Assembly (NCBI GenBank): GCA_902792515.1
Contig: CADAZX010000013.1
Location: 25,750 to 89,749 of the forward strand
DNA from: an uncultured Ruminococcus sp.
GTDB taxonomy: Bacteria > Bacillota > Clostridia > UBA1212
Length of the DNA stretch: 64,000 nt
Direction: 5' to 3'
The translations under genes and the position numbers were made by a program. Within the stretch, counting starts at the first letter, position 1. Every line of letters starts with the position of its first letter. Of the stretch, positions 17,882 through 26,192 are shown one piece after another. The notes beneath the pieces are model-generated. The model saw nothing but the letters and a program-made list of their open reading frames with translations, was not told the origin of the DNA and searched no databases.

Positions 17882-18553
17882 TTAGTCTTCCGGAGCGGTG
17901 TTGTCATGCTCGCCGCTGATCGGAGCGGGGCTTTCTTTTTCGGACGTTGAGGGGTCGCTCATATGAGCGCTTACTTCCGGCTTTCTGTTCCGGAAGCGGA
18001 TCATACTGATAATGTTCGAGGTCAGGTTGAAGATCTCGCAAAGGATGCCGCCGAGCGAGACGAAAGCGACGTTGTAGATAAGCCATAAGACGGAATCGGG
18101 AATTTTCCAGAGTCTCAGAGAGACAGGTTCGCTCCTTGTGAGAGCCATGGTTCCGAAGAAGGCTGCAAACATCGCGCACAAGTTGAGTAAAGCGGTCGCG
18201 GGCGACGATTTATCGATCGCGGTGTAGATAACGTAAGTTACGAGATAGCCTGCGGAGAGAAGAATAAGTGCGACCGTAGTCTTTCTGCGCTCTTTTTTGG
18301 TATCGATTCCGAGGAAGATGAAATTCCTGATGAGAAGGGCTCCGTTCATGATTGAGCCGAAGATGCCTTTCAGAAAGAAATATGAGATGAAAAAGAACGT
18401 GGAGCCGGTGATCTGAAAAAACAGGAGCTTCTTTTTGGCTTTCATCTGAAAAGACATCACGGTTAAAACCATTCCGATGAGACTAAGAACGGTACCTATG
18501 GTGCCGCGCACTGTTGTGAAATTGTTGATGAAGTTTTGAACCAGTCTGTCCAT
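17882..18553 (-). CDS. YgjV-family inner membrane protein
   Basis: 223 residues with about six hydrophobic helices. It shows the YgjV (Imp-YgjV) pattern: IGTVLSLIGMVLTVMSFQMK, FFISYFFLKGIFGSIMNG, then RNFIFLG and WLIYNVAF. The family has no established function. The C-terminal ~35 residues are hydrophilic and rich in Ser, Pro and Glu, an extension beyond the usual core. No strong ribosome binding site precedes the start. It sits on the minus strand downstream of the DUF5107 gene with a 73-bp gap and could be read from the same transcript. Confidence 0.75.
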   Translation of the reverse strand: MDRLVQNFINNFTTVRGTIGTVLSLIGMVLTVMSFQMKAKKKLLFFQITGSTFFFISYFFLKGIFGSIMNGALLIRNFIFLGIDTKKERRKTTVALILLSAGYLVTYVIYTAIDKSSPATALLNLCAMFAAFFGTMALTRSEPVSLRLWKIPDSVLWLIYNVAFVSLGGILCEIFNLTSNIISMIRFRNRKPEVSAHMSDPSTSEKESPAPISGEHDNTAPED

Positions 18554-18626
18554 AAGCTTTAATCGAGAAGCGCCGCCTTTTCCGGATTTAGTTTTTGGCC
18601 GGAACTAGGGAAAAGGCGGCGGCGAG

Positions 18627-20642
18627 TCAGTCGAGTTCGGAGGATCGGGCGGAGACGCGGAAGTCGAGCTCCTGAGGAGGGTCGACGGTACTGTCGGCGG
18701 GAAGGCCCTTTTTCTCGCGCAGAAGGCACCAGAGCTTGGTGACGGTTTCCTCGCCTTCGCGGATGTCGGGCACCACGAGAGTTGATTTTCCGTCGGAACC
18801 GTAGAGGAGAGTTTCGGCGGCTTCGATGTGGCCGAGGTCAAGCTCCGCGAAAGCGCAGTAAAGCTTGAGACGGCTGCGGCGTCTGAGGGAAAGAGGAAGA
18901 GCGAGGTAAAATGAGACGAGCTGTTCGTTCTTTTTGGCGCGGCGGAGTAGACGGATGCTCTCGGTCGCAAGTGACGCGTCGCCGGGGAGCATGCGGTAGG
19001 CACTGACGGCGTATTCGGCGGCTTTTTCACTGTCGCCTGTCTTCTCGTACAGAATCGCGAGGCAGTAGGTTGACCACGGGTTCGGGGTGAGCATGTTGGA
19101 CCAGTCGAGGAGCCTGCGGGCTTCCAGAATGCGGCCTTCGTAAAGGCGGACAGTTCCGAGAAGGTAGTGTGCGTACCAGTTGCTTGAGTCTCTGCCGTTG
19201 ATGGCCTTTTCGAGCATCAAAGTCCAGGGAGTTTGGTACATATATGAGGCGGGAACATCGGCGGGGTCGTGGTCGCCTACGGTGCCCTCGTTAAGAAGGG
19301 ACAGCCATGCGCTTTGCTCGCCGGTTACGGGACCCAAGTCGAGGTGGGGGGCCATAAGCCCTTTTGCGGCGCCTGCTTTTTCGAGACGGAGAAGCTCAAG
19401 GGCGCCCCAGCCGTCGCCGCGGGAAATAATCCTTTCGGCAGGGGATTTGGCCATAGGGCGGGTCGACTCGAGAAGCGATTCGATCCGGCTCTGAGGAATT
19501 ATCTTGGAGAGGAGGCGCTCAACTTCGGCGCGAGCTCCGTCCCAGGAAGCGTGGATTTTTTCGGGGTCGGCGGTTATTGAACCGTATGATTCGAGCCATT
19601 CCCAGACGGTGTGGGGAGGCATCGGAATGCACTCGTATTGCGTGTGGGCGAGGCCGCACTGGATCTCGTCGTAGTTGCCGGGCTCGTTGTCGGCGGTGAG
19701 ATAGTTCATCCAGTTGCGGCCCCCGTTTGAGTTGCCCCAGACGAAAAGCTTTCTGCCGAGAAGGCGCGAAGAAGACGTTTCGACAAGACCGTAGCCGTCG
19801 CGGCCTATTTGCGCGATATAGCGGGGTTTGTTTTCGAGGGTTTTCCAGAAAAAGTCTTTCGCGATAATGCAGTTCAGCGGATAGGTCATGTCGAGACCTC
19901 TGAAGTCGCTGATCGGGTATTTTGCGACGTCTGGCCCTTTTGAGGTGTAAACGTCGTCTGCGGGAACTATCACGCGGTCGCCTTCGTTCTGGGGGACAGC
20001 GATGTTGGACCACCAGTAAACGGGAACGACTTCCGCGTTCGGGTTGGTGATCCGCGTCCGGACATAGAGACGCTCGGAGCGGTCGGGCAGGAAAATATCC
20101 ATTTGAACGACGCAGCAGCGGACGCGCTCAAACCAGTAAAAGCGCAGGACGGGAGTGCCGTCGGGAAGTGAAGTCGTTGCCGTGTGAACGGGTGAGCAGG
20201 TTTGAGGACTGTGGCCGCGGAAACCGAAATTCCACTCGACGCCGCCTGCGGTCCAGGCGTTTCTGATCGCGAGGTTGCAGGGCCGGATTATACTGTTGCG
20301 GTAGAGGAGCTCGCGCTTGGCGCGCTTGTCAAAAAGTGACCAGAGCTTGCCGCCGAGAGACGGGATGAAAATTGCCTTAAGACGGGAGTTCTCCAGAACG
20401 ACCGCGTCGATCGCTTTTTTTTGGGAGGACCTGTCGTAGAGATCCTGAAGCCTGTAAGGGAACGCGCCGGGATGGTCGCCGTAGTCGGTGAAAAGGCCGT
20501 CGTCTTCGTCTAAAAGAGAGACGTTCCTGTCGGACCAGTCGCGCTCGGGATCGGGGAAGGTAGGGCGGACATCGGGAAGCGGACTTTGGCCGCCGAAATT
20601 CGCGCAGCCGATTTTTAACTTGATTTCGGTGAGCTTTGTCAT
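18627..20642 (-). CDS. DUF5107 protein with C-terminal TPR region
   Basis: 671 residues, cytoplasmic. The N-terminal ~370 residues match DUF5107, a galactose-mutarotase-like beta-sandwich: AIFIPSLGGKLWSLFDKR, NAWTAGGVEWNFGFRGHS and WSNIAVPQNEGDRVIVP are visible. The C-terminal part consists of helical TPR-like units (WYAHYLLGTVRLYEGRILEA, YCLAILYEKTGDSEKAAEYA). DUF5107-TPR proteins are often found near glycan-degradation genes and may process sugars, but no reaction is proven. Ninety bp separate it from the upstream MBL hydrolase on the same strand. The start at 20642 is the first Met and precedes TKLTEIKLKIG. Confidence 0.8.
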   Translation of the reverse strand: MTKLTEIKLKIGCANFGGQSPLPDVRPTFPDPERDWSDRNVSLLDEDDGLFTDYGDHPGAFPYRLQDLYDRSSQKKAIDAVVLENSRLKAIFIPSLGGKLWSLFDKRAKRELLYRNSIIRPCNLAIRNAWTAGGVEWNFGFRGHSPQTCSPVHTATTSLPDGTPVLRFYWFERVRCCVVQMDIFLPDRSERLYVRTRITNPNAEVVPVYWWSNIAVPQNEGDRVIVPADDVYTSKGPDVAKYPISDFRGLDMTYPLNCIIAKDFFWKTLENKPRYIAQIGRDGYGLVETSSSRLLGRKLFVWGNSNGGRNWMNYLTADNEPGNYDEIQCGLAHTQYECIPMPPHTVWEWLESYGSITADPEKIHASWDGARAEVERLLSKIIPQSRIESLLESTRPMAKSPAERIISRGDGWGALELLRLEKAGAAKGLMAPHLDLGPVTGEQSAWLSLLNEGTVGDHDPADVPASYMYQTPWTLMLEKAINGRDSSNWYAHYLLGTVRLYEGRILEARRLLDWSNMLTPNPWSTYCLAILYEKTGDSEKAAEYAVSAYRMLPGDASLATESIRLLRRAKKNEQLVSFYLALPLSLRRRSRLKLYCAFAELDLGHIEAAETLLYGSDGKSTLVVPDIREGEETVTKLWCLLREKKGLPADSTVDPPQELDFRVSARSSELD

Positions 20643-20732
20643 ATCTTTACTCCGTTTTTATGGATTGAACTTTTGGATTGGGGTGGAGTCATAAATCCGG
20701 GGATTTTCTCCGGGAACTTCGCCGGAGCGCGA

Positions 20733-21452
20733 TCAGATATCGAGAGTCAGTCCGTCATAAGCTGTCGTGAAGCCCTCGGGTTCCATCATTTTCGAGAGTT
20801 CGTCGTGCGGCTTGTGGAGAGTCAGCGCCATGTGGCTGATCACGAATCTGTCGACGTGGGGGAGAAGCGTTTGGCGGATCTCGCGGACCATATTGAGGTT
20901 GTTGTGCTCGAAAATGCGGTAGTCGCCGGGAACGTCGCCGATCGTGGCGTCGAGAACGATCATGTCGACAGGCTTGCCGGCAGCGGGAACGGTTCCGGGG
21001 GCGACGAGAGCGCGCGCGTTTTTGATCGCTTCGACTTCTTCATAGAGAAGCCAAGCGCCGTCGAGCGCGTAATAAAGGACTTTGTCGCCGCTGCCGATCA
21101 GAAAATGAACGCAGTCCGGGCACGTGCCGTGGTTCCCCTTAAGCGCGAGGATCCTGTGACTTCCGAGAGAGGCGAATTCGCCTTCTTTTAGGGGAATAAA
21201 TACTGCGCCTGTTGCGGTGAGTTTTTCGACCGTGGCGGCGGAATAGTGGTCTCCGTGGCTGTGGGTGTTAATAATGAATCTGATTCCGGAGAGATCGACG
21301 CCGTATCTTGCGGCTGAGGTGAAGACATCCGGGCCCGGGTCGATGAGGAGCGTTCCGTCGATAAGAGCGGAAGAAAAATACCTGTAGCCGGGGAATGATT
21401 CGGGGACGCCTTTCCAGTCGGCGGCGCCTGTGCCCAAAAACTGAACAGTCAT
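20733..21452 (-). CDS. MBL-fold metallohydrolase
   Basis: 239 residues. It carries the metallo-beta-lactamase motif NTHSHGDHY near residue 80, plus GNHGTC and a later SHMAL, consistent with a two-metal phosphodiesterase of the RNase Z/PhnP-like branch. The N-terminus MTVQFLGTGAADW is typical for this group. A good AGGAGG precedes the start. The substrate is unknown; PhnP-type cyclic phosphodiesterase is one option but no phn genes are nearby. Likely the first gene of a minus-strand unit with DUF5107 and YgjV. Confidence 0.8.
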   Translation of the reverse strand: MTVQFLGTGAADWKGVPESFPGYRYFSSALIDGTLLIDPGPDVFTSAARYGVDLSGIRFIINTHSHGDHYSAATVEKLTATGAVFIPLKEGEFASLGSHRILALKGNHGTCPDCVHFLIGSGDKVLYYALDGAWLLYEEVEAIKNARALVAPGTVPAAGKPVDMIVLDATIGDVPGDYRIFEHNNLNMVREIRQTLLPHVDRFVISHMALTLHKPHDELSKMMEPEGFTTAYDGLTLDI

Positions 21453-21647
21453 TATACAAAACCTCCTGAAAGCAGTGATCGTACGTTCGTTAAGACGCAG
21501 TAATCATAAGTTTGTACGGTGCGTATTGTATCATTTTCGCTCATCAAACACAACACGAACGGGGCTTTTAAAGCTTTGTTGAAGTTTTTTTTAAGGATTG
21601 CCGCCGAGCGTCGGGCCGGAAATATCGTGAAATATCGTGTTCCGAGA

Positions 21648-21676
21648 TTGAAGTCGGAGGGCGTTTGGTGTAAAAT
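21648..21676 (+). promoter_or_regulatory. Sigma-A-type promoter
   Basis: TTGAAG (21648-21653), 17-bp spacer, TAAAAT (21671-21676), upstream of the small membrane protein gene at 21708. Confidence 0.6.
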
Positions 21677-21707
21677 GTCCGTGAAAACTTGAAACGGAGG
21701 GGCGGTT

Positions 21708-22091
21708 GTGAGGAAAAAAATCTTCAGCCCGGGATTCTGGCTCAGCTTTTTGTTCAATTTTTCGGTCAGGTGCGCGTGGTTTCCCGTGTTCCTGATTCTT
21801 CTTATACTGTATTATGTTTTCCGGTTCCCGCTCTGGATAGTTTTTATACCTTTAGTGCTGTGGTTTGTGCACTCGTTCCTGGTGACGTTCGTGCTGGCGC
21901 TGCTGCCGGACAGCGAGGACACTCCGCCAAATACGAACAAAAATCCGTACTCGGCGAAACCGTTTTTCTCCGCAGGGAAGCGGTCGGGACCGAAGAAGGC
22001 AGACCCGGGGAATACGGCTGCCAATACCGGAGAGATTTCGTTTGCGACAGAAAAGACGGGCGACCACGGAAAAGGCAGGACTGAGGAATAA
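21708..22091 (+). CDS. Small membrane protein, unknown family
   Basis: 127 residues with a GTG start, supported by GGAGGGG at 21697. The first ~70 residues hold two to three hydrophobic helices, ending LVTFVLALLPDSED. The C-terminal half is polar, Asn/Pro/Lys-rich, and probably cytoplasmic or disordered. I recognise no family. It has its own promoter and terminator, so it is probably expressed alone. An overlapping +1-frame reading exists but lacks a ribosome site and membrane logic. Confidence 0.65.
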   Translation: MRKKIFSPGFWLSFLFNFSVRCAWFPVFLILLILYYVFRFPLWIVFIPLVLWFVHSFLVTFVLALLPDSEDTPPNTNKNPYSAKPFFSAGKRSGPKKADPGNTAANTGEISFATEKTGDHGKGRTEE

Positions 22092-22092
22092 A

Positions 22093-22132
22093 AAAATCCC
22101 GCGGCGTTGGAGATATGGCGCCGCGGGATTTT
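22093..22132. terminator. Bidirectional terminator
   Basis: A 14-bp stem, AAAATCCCGCGGCG pairing with CGCCGCGGGATTTT, with A and T tracts on both sides, lies between convergent genes. Confidence 0.9.
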
Positions 22133-22150
22133 CGCTACTTTATGGGGAAA

Positions 22151-23218
22151 TCATTCGTTCCTGTAGGATTTGACGCTCAGGTTGCGCATTTCCATCTGGT
22201 GGTCGAACGTGGCGATGGTTTCCCAGCCGAGGTTCATGCCGTTGATGATGAGCTCGCTGAGTCTTTTCGCCTTGAAGTATTTTTCGTTTTTGCCGTGTTC
22301 GAACATCTGCTCGAGGAAGGGCTTGATGTCGATCGACACGTGGACCCAGTCGCCGCCGGCGTCGGGAACACCGTTCTTGTAAAGGGTTCTGTGGCTGTTC
22401 TCGTAAACGTATTTGGAGCCGATCGAGAAGATCATGGCGCCTGACGCGTCAGCCTTGCCGCCGTCGTAGCCGATGTAGTTGTCGCTCATGTCGTAGCGGT
22501 TGTCGAACAGCTGGAGACCGAACCAGCAGAAGTCGTTCGTTTTGATGCCCTTGACGTAGACGTAGAGCAGGAACTGCGCCGCCTCGACCCAGTCGCCTTC
22601 AATCGGAGTGATCGAGTACTTGTCAAGCTTGATGTCGAAGGAAATGATTATCGCGTCGGAGTCGCAGCGGAAGAAAAGTTGTTCGTCCGGGTCCTTCGAA
22701 TTGTAGTTGTAGTCGCTCGTTTCGATCAGAAGGTGAGGCCAGTAGTCGCCGAGCACCGCGGGCTTGCCCCGGTAGTACGCGGACGTGTCGAGCCAGAACG
22801 TCATCGTGTTGGTGGACGGTTCGTACCTGAACATTCTCGACTTGCCGTCGGTGATCGTGCTCGGGTCGGAGTCGATCAGATTCTCGACAAGGCAGGGACC
22901 CGAATCCCACTGGCAGAGAGACCAACGGGTCGAGCGAGGTTCGTTTCCGTAGAAACTGTGTCTTTTCAGTTCCTCAAACCGGTCTCCGTGCGCGTGGTCC
23001 TTCTGACTGAGAAGAGCGATGCCGCGTTGAAAAGTCGGGTCGGGAATCAGTTCGTAACTTTTTGCGTTTTCGTACATAAATGGGGTCGCCTCCGGTTCGG
23101 GTGTATCGGTCGCGGTTGTCTTTCCGGGAGTTGAGCCGCCCGGTTCTGCGGGTTTTGCGCAGCTGCAGGAAACCGTCATGACAAGCGCGAGAATGAGGAA
23201 GAAAATTCTTTTTTTCAT
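22151..23218 (-). CDS. Lipoprotein of unknown function, possible carbohydrate-binding fold
   Basis: 355 residues. ATG 23218 is preceded by GGAGG; the TTG at 23224 is too close to it. The signal peptide ends at MTVSC, a lipobox, followed by a Thr/Pro-rich linker. The mature part has aromatic-rich beta-strand sequence (FWLDTSAYYRGKPAVLGDYW, YIGYDGGKADASGAMIF) reminiscent of jelly-roll carbohydrate-binding proteins. No catalytic motif can be assigned and I recognise no family. It is on the minus strand directly downstream of tRNA-Leu. Confidence 0.65.
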   Translation of the reverse strand: MKKRIFFLILALVMTVSCSCAKPAEPGGSTPGKTTATDTPEPEATPFMYENAKSYELIPDPTFQRGIALLSQKDHAHGDRFEELKRHSFYGNEPRSTRWSLCQWDSGPCLVENLIDSDPSTITDGKSRMFRYEPSTNTMTFWLDTSAYYRGKPAVLGDYWPHLLIETSDYNYNSKDPDEQLFFRCDSDAIIISFDIKLDKYSITPIEGDWVEAAQFLLYVYVKGIKTNDFCWFGLQLFDNRYDMSDNYIGYDGGKADASGAMIFSIGSKYVYENSHRTLYKNGVPDAGGDWVHVSIDIKPFLEQMFEHGKNEKYFKAKRLSELIINGMNLGWETIATFDHQMEMRNLSVKSYRNE

Positions 23219-23270
23219 AAACAAGCACCTCCGCTTGAGGCGCAGGCGAAAATGATCCGCGAATTAAAAA

Positions 23271-23353
23271 TGGTGCCGATGACCGGACTCGAACCGGTAC
23301 GATTTCTCGCCGCATTTTGAGTGCGGTGCGTCTGCCAATTCCGCCACATCGGC
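23271..23353 (-). tRNA. tRNA-Leu (anticodon CAA)
   Basis: 83 nt including encoded CCA. On the minus strand the acceptor stem GCCGATG pairs with CATCGGC. The D-arm, the anticodon stem CCGCA/TGCGG with loop CTCAAAA, a long class II variable arm (CGAGAAATCG), and the T-arm ACCGG-TTCGAGT-CCGGT all fold. The anticodon CAA reads UUG. Confidence 0.95.
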
Positions 23354-23487
23354 ACGTTAAACGTTCGCGGCGGATGTTATTATAATTCAAAAACGCGGCT
23401 AATTCAAGATATAATTTTAAACAGGTCCGGTGTCTTGGTGTCTTATAAATATAAAGGACTAACTCGCTCAGGGGACGGTTTTCGGAC

Positions 23488-23516
23488 TTGAAAAATCCGC
23501 TCCGCAATCGTATAAT
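23488..23516 (+). promoter_or_regulatory. Sigma-A-type promoter
   Basis: TTGAAA (23488-23493), 17-bp spacer, TATAAT (23511-23516), 69 bp before the GH99-like gene. Confidence 0.75.
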
Positions 23517-23584
23517 CACCTTTAGACTGAAGGTGCGAGTTACGCTGCCTGATATCAATACTTGAAACGGGAAGTTTTTTGAAA

Positions 23585-25636
23585 ATGAGAAGAAGATTTT
23601 TCCAAACGATCGTCAGCGTAGCGCTGGCGGCGGTGCTGGCCGGCGGCGCGTGTCTCTACGGCTGCGACAGGAACGGTGGGAACGACGGACCGGAACCCGG
23701 AACGACGCCGGATGGCGGGGAGACGCAAAAAAGGTTTAACGAGGGGATTGTAAGCTACGAAACCGTGACGAACGAGTCTTTTACGGACGCTTTTGACGAC
23801 GCAAAGATCGGAACGCCGGTGAAGGGCGACGAGAAGGGACTCGACGTCATTTTCAAGGCCGATTTTGAGGACGGCGACGCAACCTGCGGAGAAGACGCAG
23901 TGCCGAGAAGTGAGGACACCGTCGCGGCAGTCGGAGGAAAGCTTTACGTGCCGTACAGCGGGGATCCGGAGCATCCGGCAAATACCGGCGGATGGACGAC
24001 GTGGGGACCGGCCGGACCGCTTTTTGACGGGACATATAAGGGAGTGCAGATATCGATCGACTGCGAGATCGCTTCATCGGGAGGCGGCGCGTGGATGGCG
24101 CCTTTCTTCGGACTTTACAAGACAAGCACCGGGACGATAGCCGACACGCCTTCGGACGGACTCTACATCTCGCTCAACGCGAGCAACGGCAGGGCGTACA
24201 TTTTCTGCGCGAGCCCGGACAACTGGAAGTGGCCGGAAGGCAACGCCGGCGCTAATCTCGATAAAAACGTATTAAAGTCGCCGGTTCACGTCGATATTAT
24301 ATGCGTGGGCGACGCGACATCCGACAAGGAGATCAGCCTGTTCCTGAACGGCTCGCTCAATCTGAAGCTGAGCATCGACGCGAAGAACGGAAGGGCAGTT
24401 GCGGAGGACTCATCCGGCAAAAAGGTTTACGACGCCGAGGTCGACCCCGGGCTTTTCGAGGGGGAGTTTATGTCGATCTTTTCGCATCTGGGCTGCATCG
24501 CAATCGACAACATGGTTATTTACGGGTACTCGAAAGGAGTTAAAAAAGTGGAGAAAGAGATCAAAGCCGTTCCTGTGGGAGACAACAGGCTCGGGCTCGA
24601 CATTACGGACAAAAAGGATATCGTCTCGATTTGCTACACCGTCTGGTTCAACGCGATAAACGGGCAGGGCACAACGCCGCTCAAGGACAGCGACGTCGCC
24701 GACGTGTCGCGACTTCTCAAGGAGTACGATTTCACGGACGAGGAAGGGTTTGTGAACAAAAAAACCGGCGAGACGAACAACCAGCTGACGCGTTTTCACT
24801 ATTGGGGAAAGCCGGCGCAGGGCTACTACAGGAGCAACGATAAAAACGCGATCAGAAACAATATGGAGCTGATCTATAAGGCCGGAGTCGATTTTATCAT
24901 TCTCGACCTGACGTACGCGACCGATCCGGGCTACAAGCCGGGCGGCGGTCCATGGAATTCCTACATCTTCAGTTCGGTCGTGCCGCTTCTTGACACGATA
25001 ATGGAGATGCGCGCGGAGGGAAAAGGAACGCCGTACGTGGTGTTCTGGATGGGAAGCGAAAACATGTTCGAGCATATGGACAAGTACTTCCTGTCGGTCG
25101 AGAAGTGGCAGGACTGCTTCGTGTACTGGGACGGCAAGCCGTTTATGATGAAATGGGCGTACGACCCGGCAGAGGAGACCTTCGAAAAGTGGACCGTCCG
25201 CGGAATGTACGGCCTCAGGGGCAAGGCTTCCGAGGGGCAGTGGTCTTATCTCGAAGTCGACAATACGAAGACGGTTTCCTACGACAAGGACGGAAATCCC
25301 GAACACGTGTGCTGCGACATAGCGACGCAGGAAACGTACATGTCGAAACCGACCGCTCACGGCAGGAACGGCGGCAAATTCTTCAGGGAGCAGTGGGAGA
25401 CAGCGTTCAAGGTCCATCCCAAGATCGTCACGGTAACGTGGTGGAACGAGTGGTGCGCGCAGCTCTACAAGATCGACGGCGCGGGATACGTTTTCACCGA
25501 CAACTTCAACCAGGAGTACAGCCGCGACATCGAACCGATGGAGGGCGGACACGGCGACCTTTACTACAGAATGCTCAAGAGCTACGTCGAGGCGTACAAA
25601 GCAGGCAAAAAAATTCCCGCGATGATCAAAAAATGA
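23585..25636 (+). CDS. Secreted GH99/GH71-like protein with N-terminal lectin-like domain
   Basis: 683 residues. The signal peptide runs through LAAVLAGGAC; either this Cys or the one in LYGC could be lipidated. Residues ~50-320 look like a concanavalin-A/LamG-type beta-sandwich (GVQISIDCEIASSGGGAWMA). From ~335 a TIM-barrel begins: SICYTVWFNAINGQG, FHYWGKPAQGYYRSND, AGVDFIILDLTYATDPGY, and VTWWNEWCAQLYK with a Trp-Asn-Glu-Trp catalytic-type motif seen in GH99/GH71-like proteins. The likely role is extracellular glycan hydrolysis, possibly of mannans. The start is ATG 23585 or TTG 23579, both close to a weak GGGAAG. Confidence 0.7.
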   Translation: MRRRFFQTIVSVALAAVLAGGACLYGCDRNGGNDGPEPGTTPDGGETQKRFNEGIVSYETVTNESFTDAFDDAKIGTPVKGDEKGLDVIFKADFEDGDATCGEDAVPRSEDTVAAVGGKLYVPYSGDPEHPANTGGWTTWGPAGPLFDGTYKGVQISIDCEIASSGGGAWMAPFFGLYKTSTGTIADTPSDGLYISLNASNGRAYIFCASPDNWKWPEGNAGANLDKNVLKSPVHVDIICVGDATSDKEISLFLNGSLNLKLSIDAKNGRAVAEDSSGKKVYDAEVDPGLFEGEFMSIFSHLGCIAIDNMVIYGYSKGVKKVEKEIKAVPVGDNRLGLDITDKKDIVSICYTVWFNAINGQGTTPLKDSDVADVSRLLKEYDFTDEEGFVNKKTGETNNQLTRFHYWGKPAQGYYRSNDKNAIRNNMELIYKAGVDFIILDLTYATDPGYKPGGGPWNSYIFSSVVPLLDTIMEMRAEGKGTPYVVFWMGSENMFEHMDKYFLSVEKWQDCFVYWDGKPFMMKWAYDPAEETFEKWTVRGMYGLRGKASEGQWSYLEVDNTKTVSYDKDGNPEHVCCDIATQETYMSKPTAHGRNGGKFFREQWETAFKVHPKIVTVTWWNEWCAQLYKIDGAGYVFTDNFNQEYSRDIEPMEGGHGDLYYRMLKSYVEAYKAGKKIPAMIKK

Positions 25637-25687
25637 AGCTAAACTGCGAAAACTGCGGAAAACAACTGATTTGACGCGGAAAAACGC
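25637..25687 (+). other. Short intergenic segment before the mgtE promoter
   Basis: It contains repeated AACTGCGGAAAAC-like stretches but no clear terminator for the GH99-like gene and no coding sequence. Confidence 0.4.
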
Positions 25688-25716
25688 TTGATTTGGGGCG
25701 GAAAAAGTATTATATT
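25688..25716 (+). promoter_or_regulatory. Promoter of the mgtE leader
   Basis: TTGATT (25688-25693), 17-bp spacer, TATATT (25711-25716). The predicted start is near 25723, giving a leader of about 470 nt before mgtE. Confidence 0.6.
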
Positions 25717-25748
25717 ATTCCCATAAATTTTTATCGAAAGGATGGTGA

Positions 25749-25914
25749 GCAGGGTGGAAGAATGTGACAGTTGCGGACGAAGTAGCAGCAAGACGGCTAT
25801 CGACGATCACTTATGCCACGTGAAAGAGGTCGCAGGTCAGTACGTCAGCCGCGGTTTAGAGAAGAACCGTCCGTCGCGGACGGCATCAAACCCGGGAACG
25901 GACAGACACCCTGC
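25749..25914 (+). ncRNA. Structured leader RNA upstream of mgtE, class unknown
   Basis: A perfect 8-bp closing helix (GCAGGGTG 25749-25756 with CACCCTGC 25907-25914) encloses about 150 nt. Inside it several helices can form: GTTGC/GCAGC; CGGCT/AGCCG containing GATCACTT paired with AAGAGGTC (one A-A mismatch); CGGTT/AACCG; and GTCCG-TCG-CGGAC. This multi-helix junction follows a promoter and precedes a Mg2+ channel gene, as expected of a riboswitch. I could not match the conserved M-box core by eye. An overlapping 61-codon frame (25742-25927) has atypical codon use and is more likely fortuitous. Confidence 0.55.
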
Positions 25915-26192
25915 ACGCTTTTGTTAAGGCACGGGCATAATTGACGGCGCTTTTCGAGTTTTCGATTACGGGATTTCGTTTGTTTTTTGATTTTCAGATT
26001 ACGTTTAACGATTTCCGGTTTTCGATTTTCCGATGACCCGCAAGCTGCAAAACCTCCGCGTTTCACTTTGATGATCCGGGATGTTTTGCTTTTTGTATGC
26101 GGATGAAAGCGCCGGAGCCGGTTCCTGTCTGTTGCGCCACGTTCCATATTGTTGTTTCATTTTCTATCTGACGGAAATGGAGGTGGTTGATT
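25915..26192 (+). other. Remainder of the mgtE leader
   Basis: No gene. It has T-rich stretches with recurring GATTTTC and TTCGATT words between 25955 and 26030, which could hold an expression-platform hairpin. No clear terminator stem was found. Confidence 0.4.

Noticed and set aside
25742..25927. 61-codon frame with a CxxC, upstream of mgtE
   Set aside because: It coincides with the structured leader RNA, has codon use unlike neighbours and only a weak ribosome site. The paired ends fit RNA better than protein.
25742..25950. M-box, T-box, lysine or cobalamin riboswitch
   Set aside because: I looked for the conserved M-box core, the T-box TGGNACCGCG and the core words of the other classes and did not find them; the class was left open.
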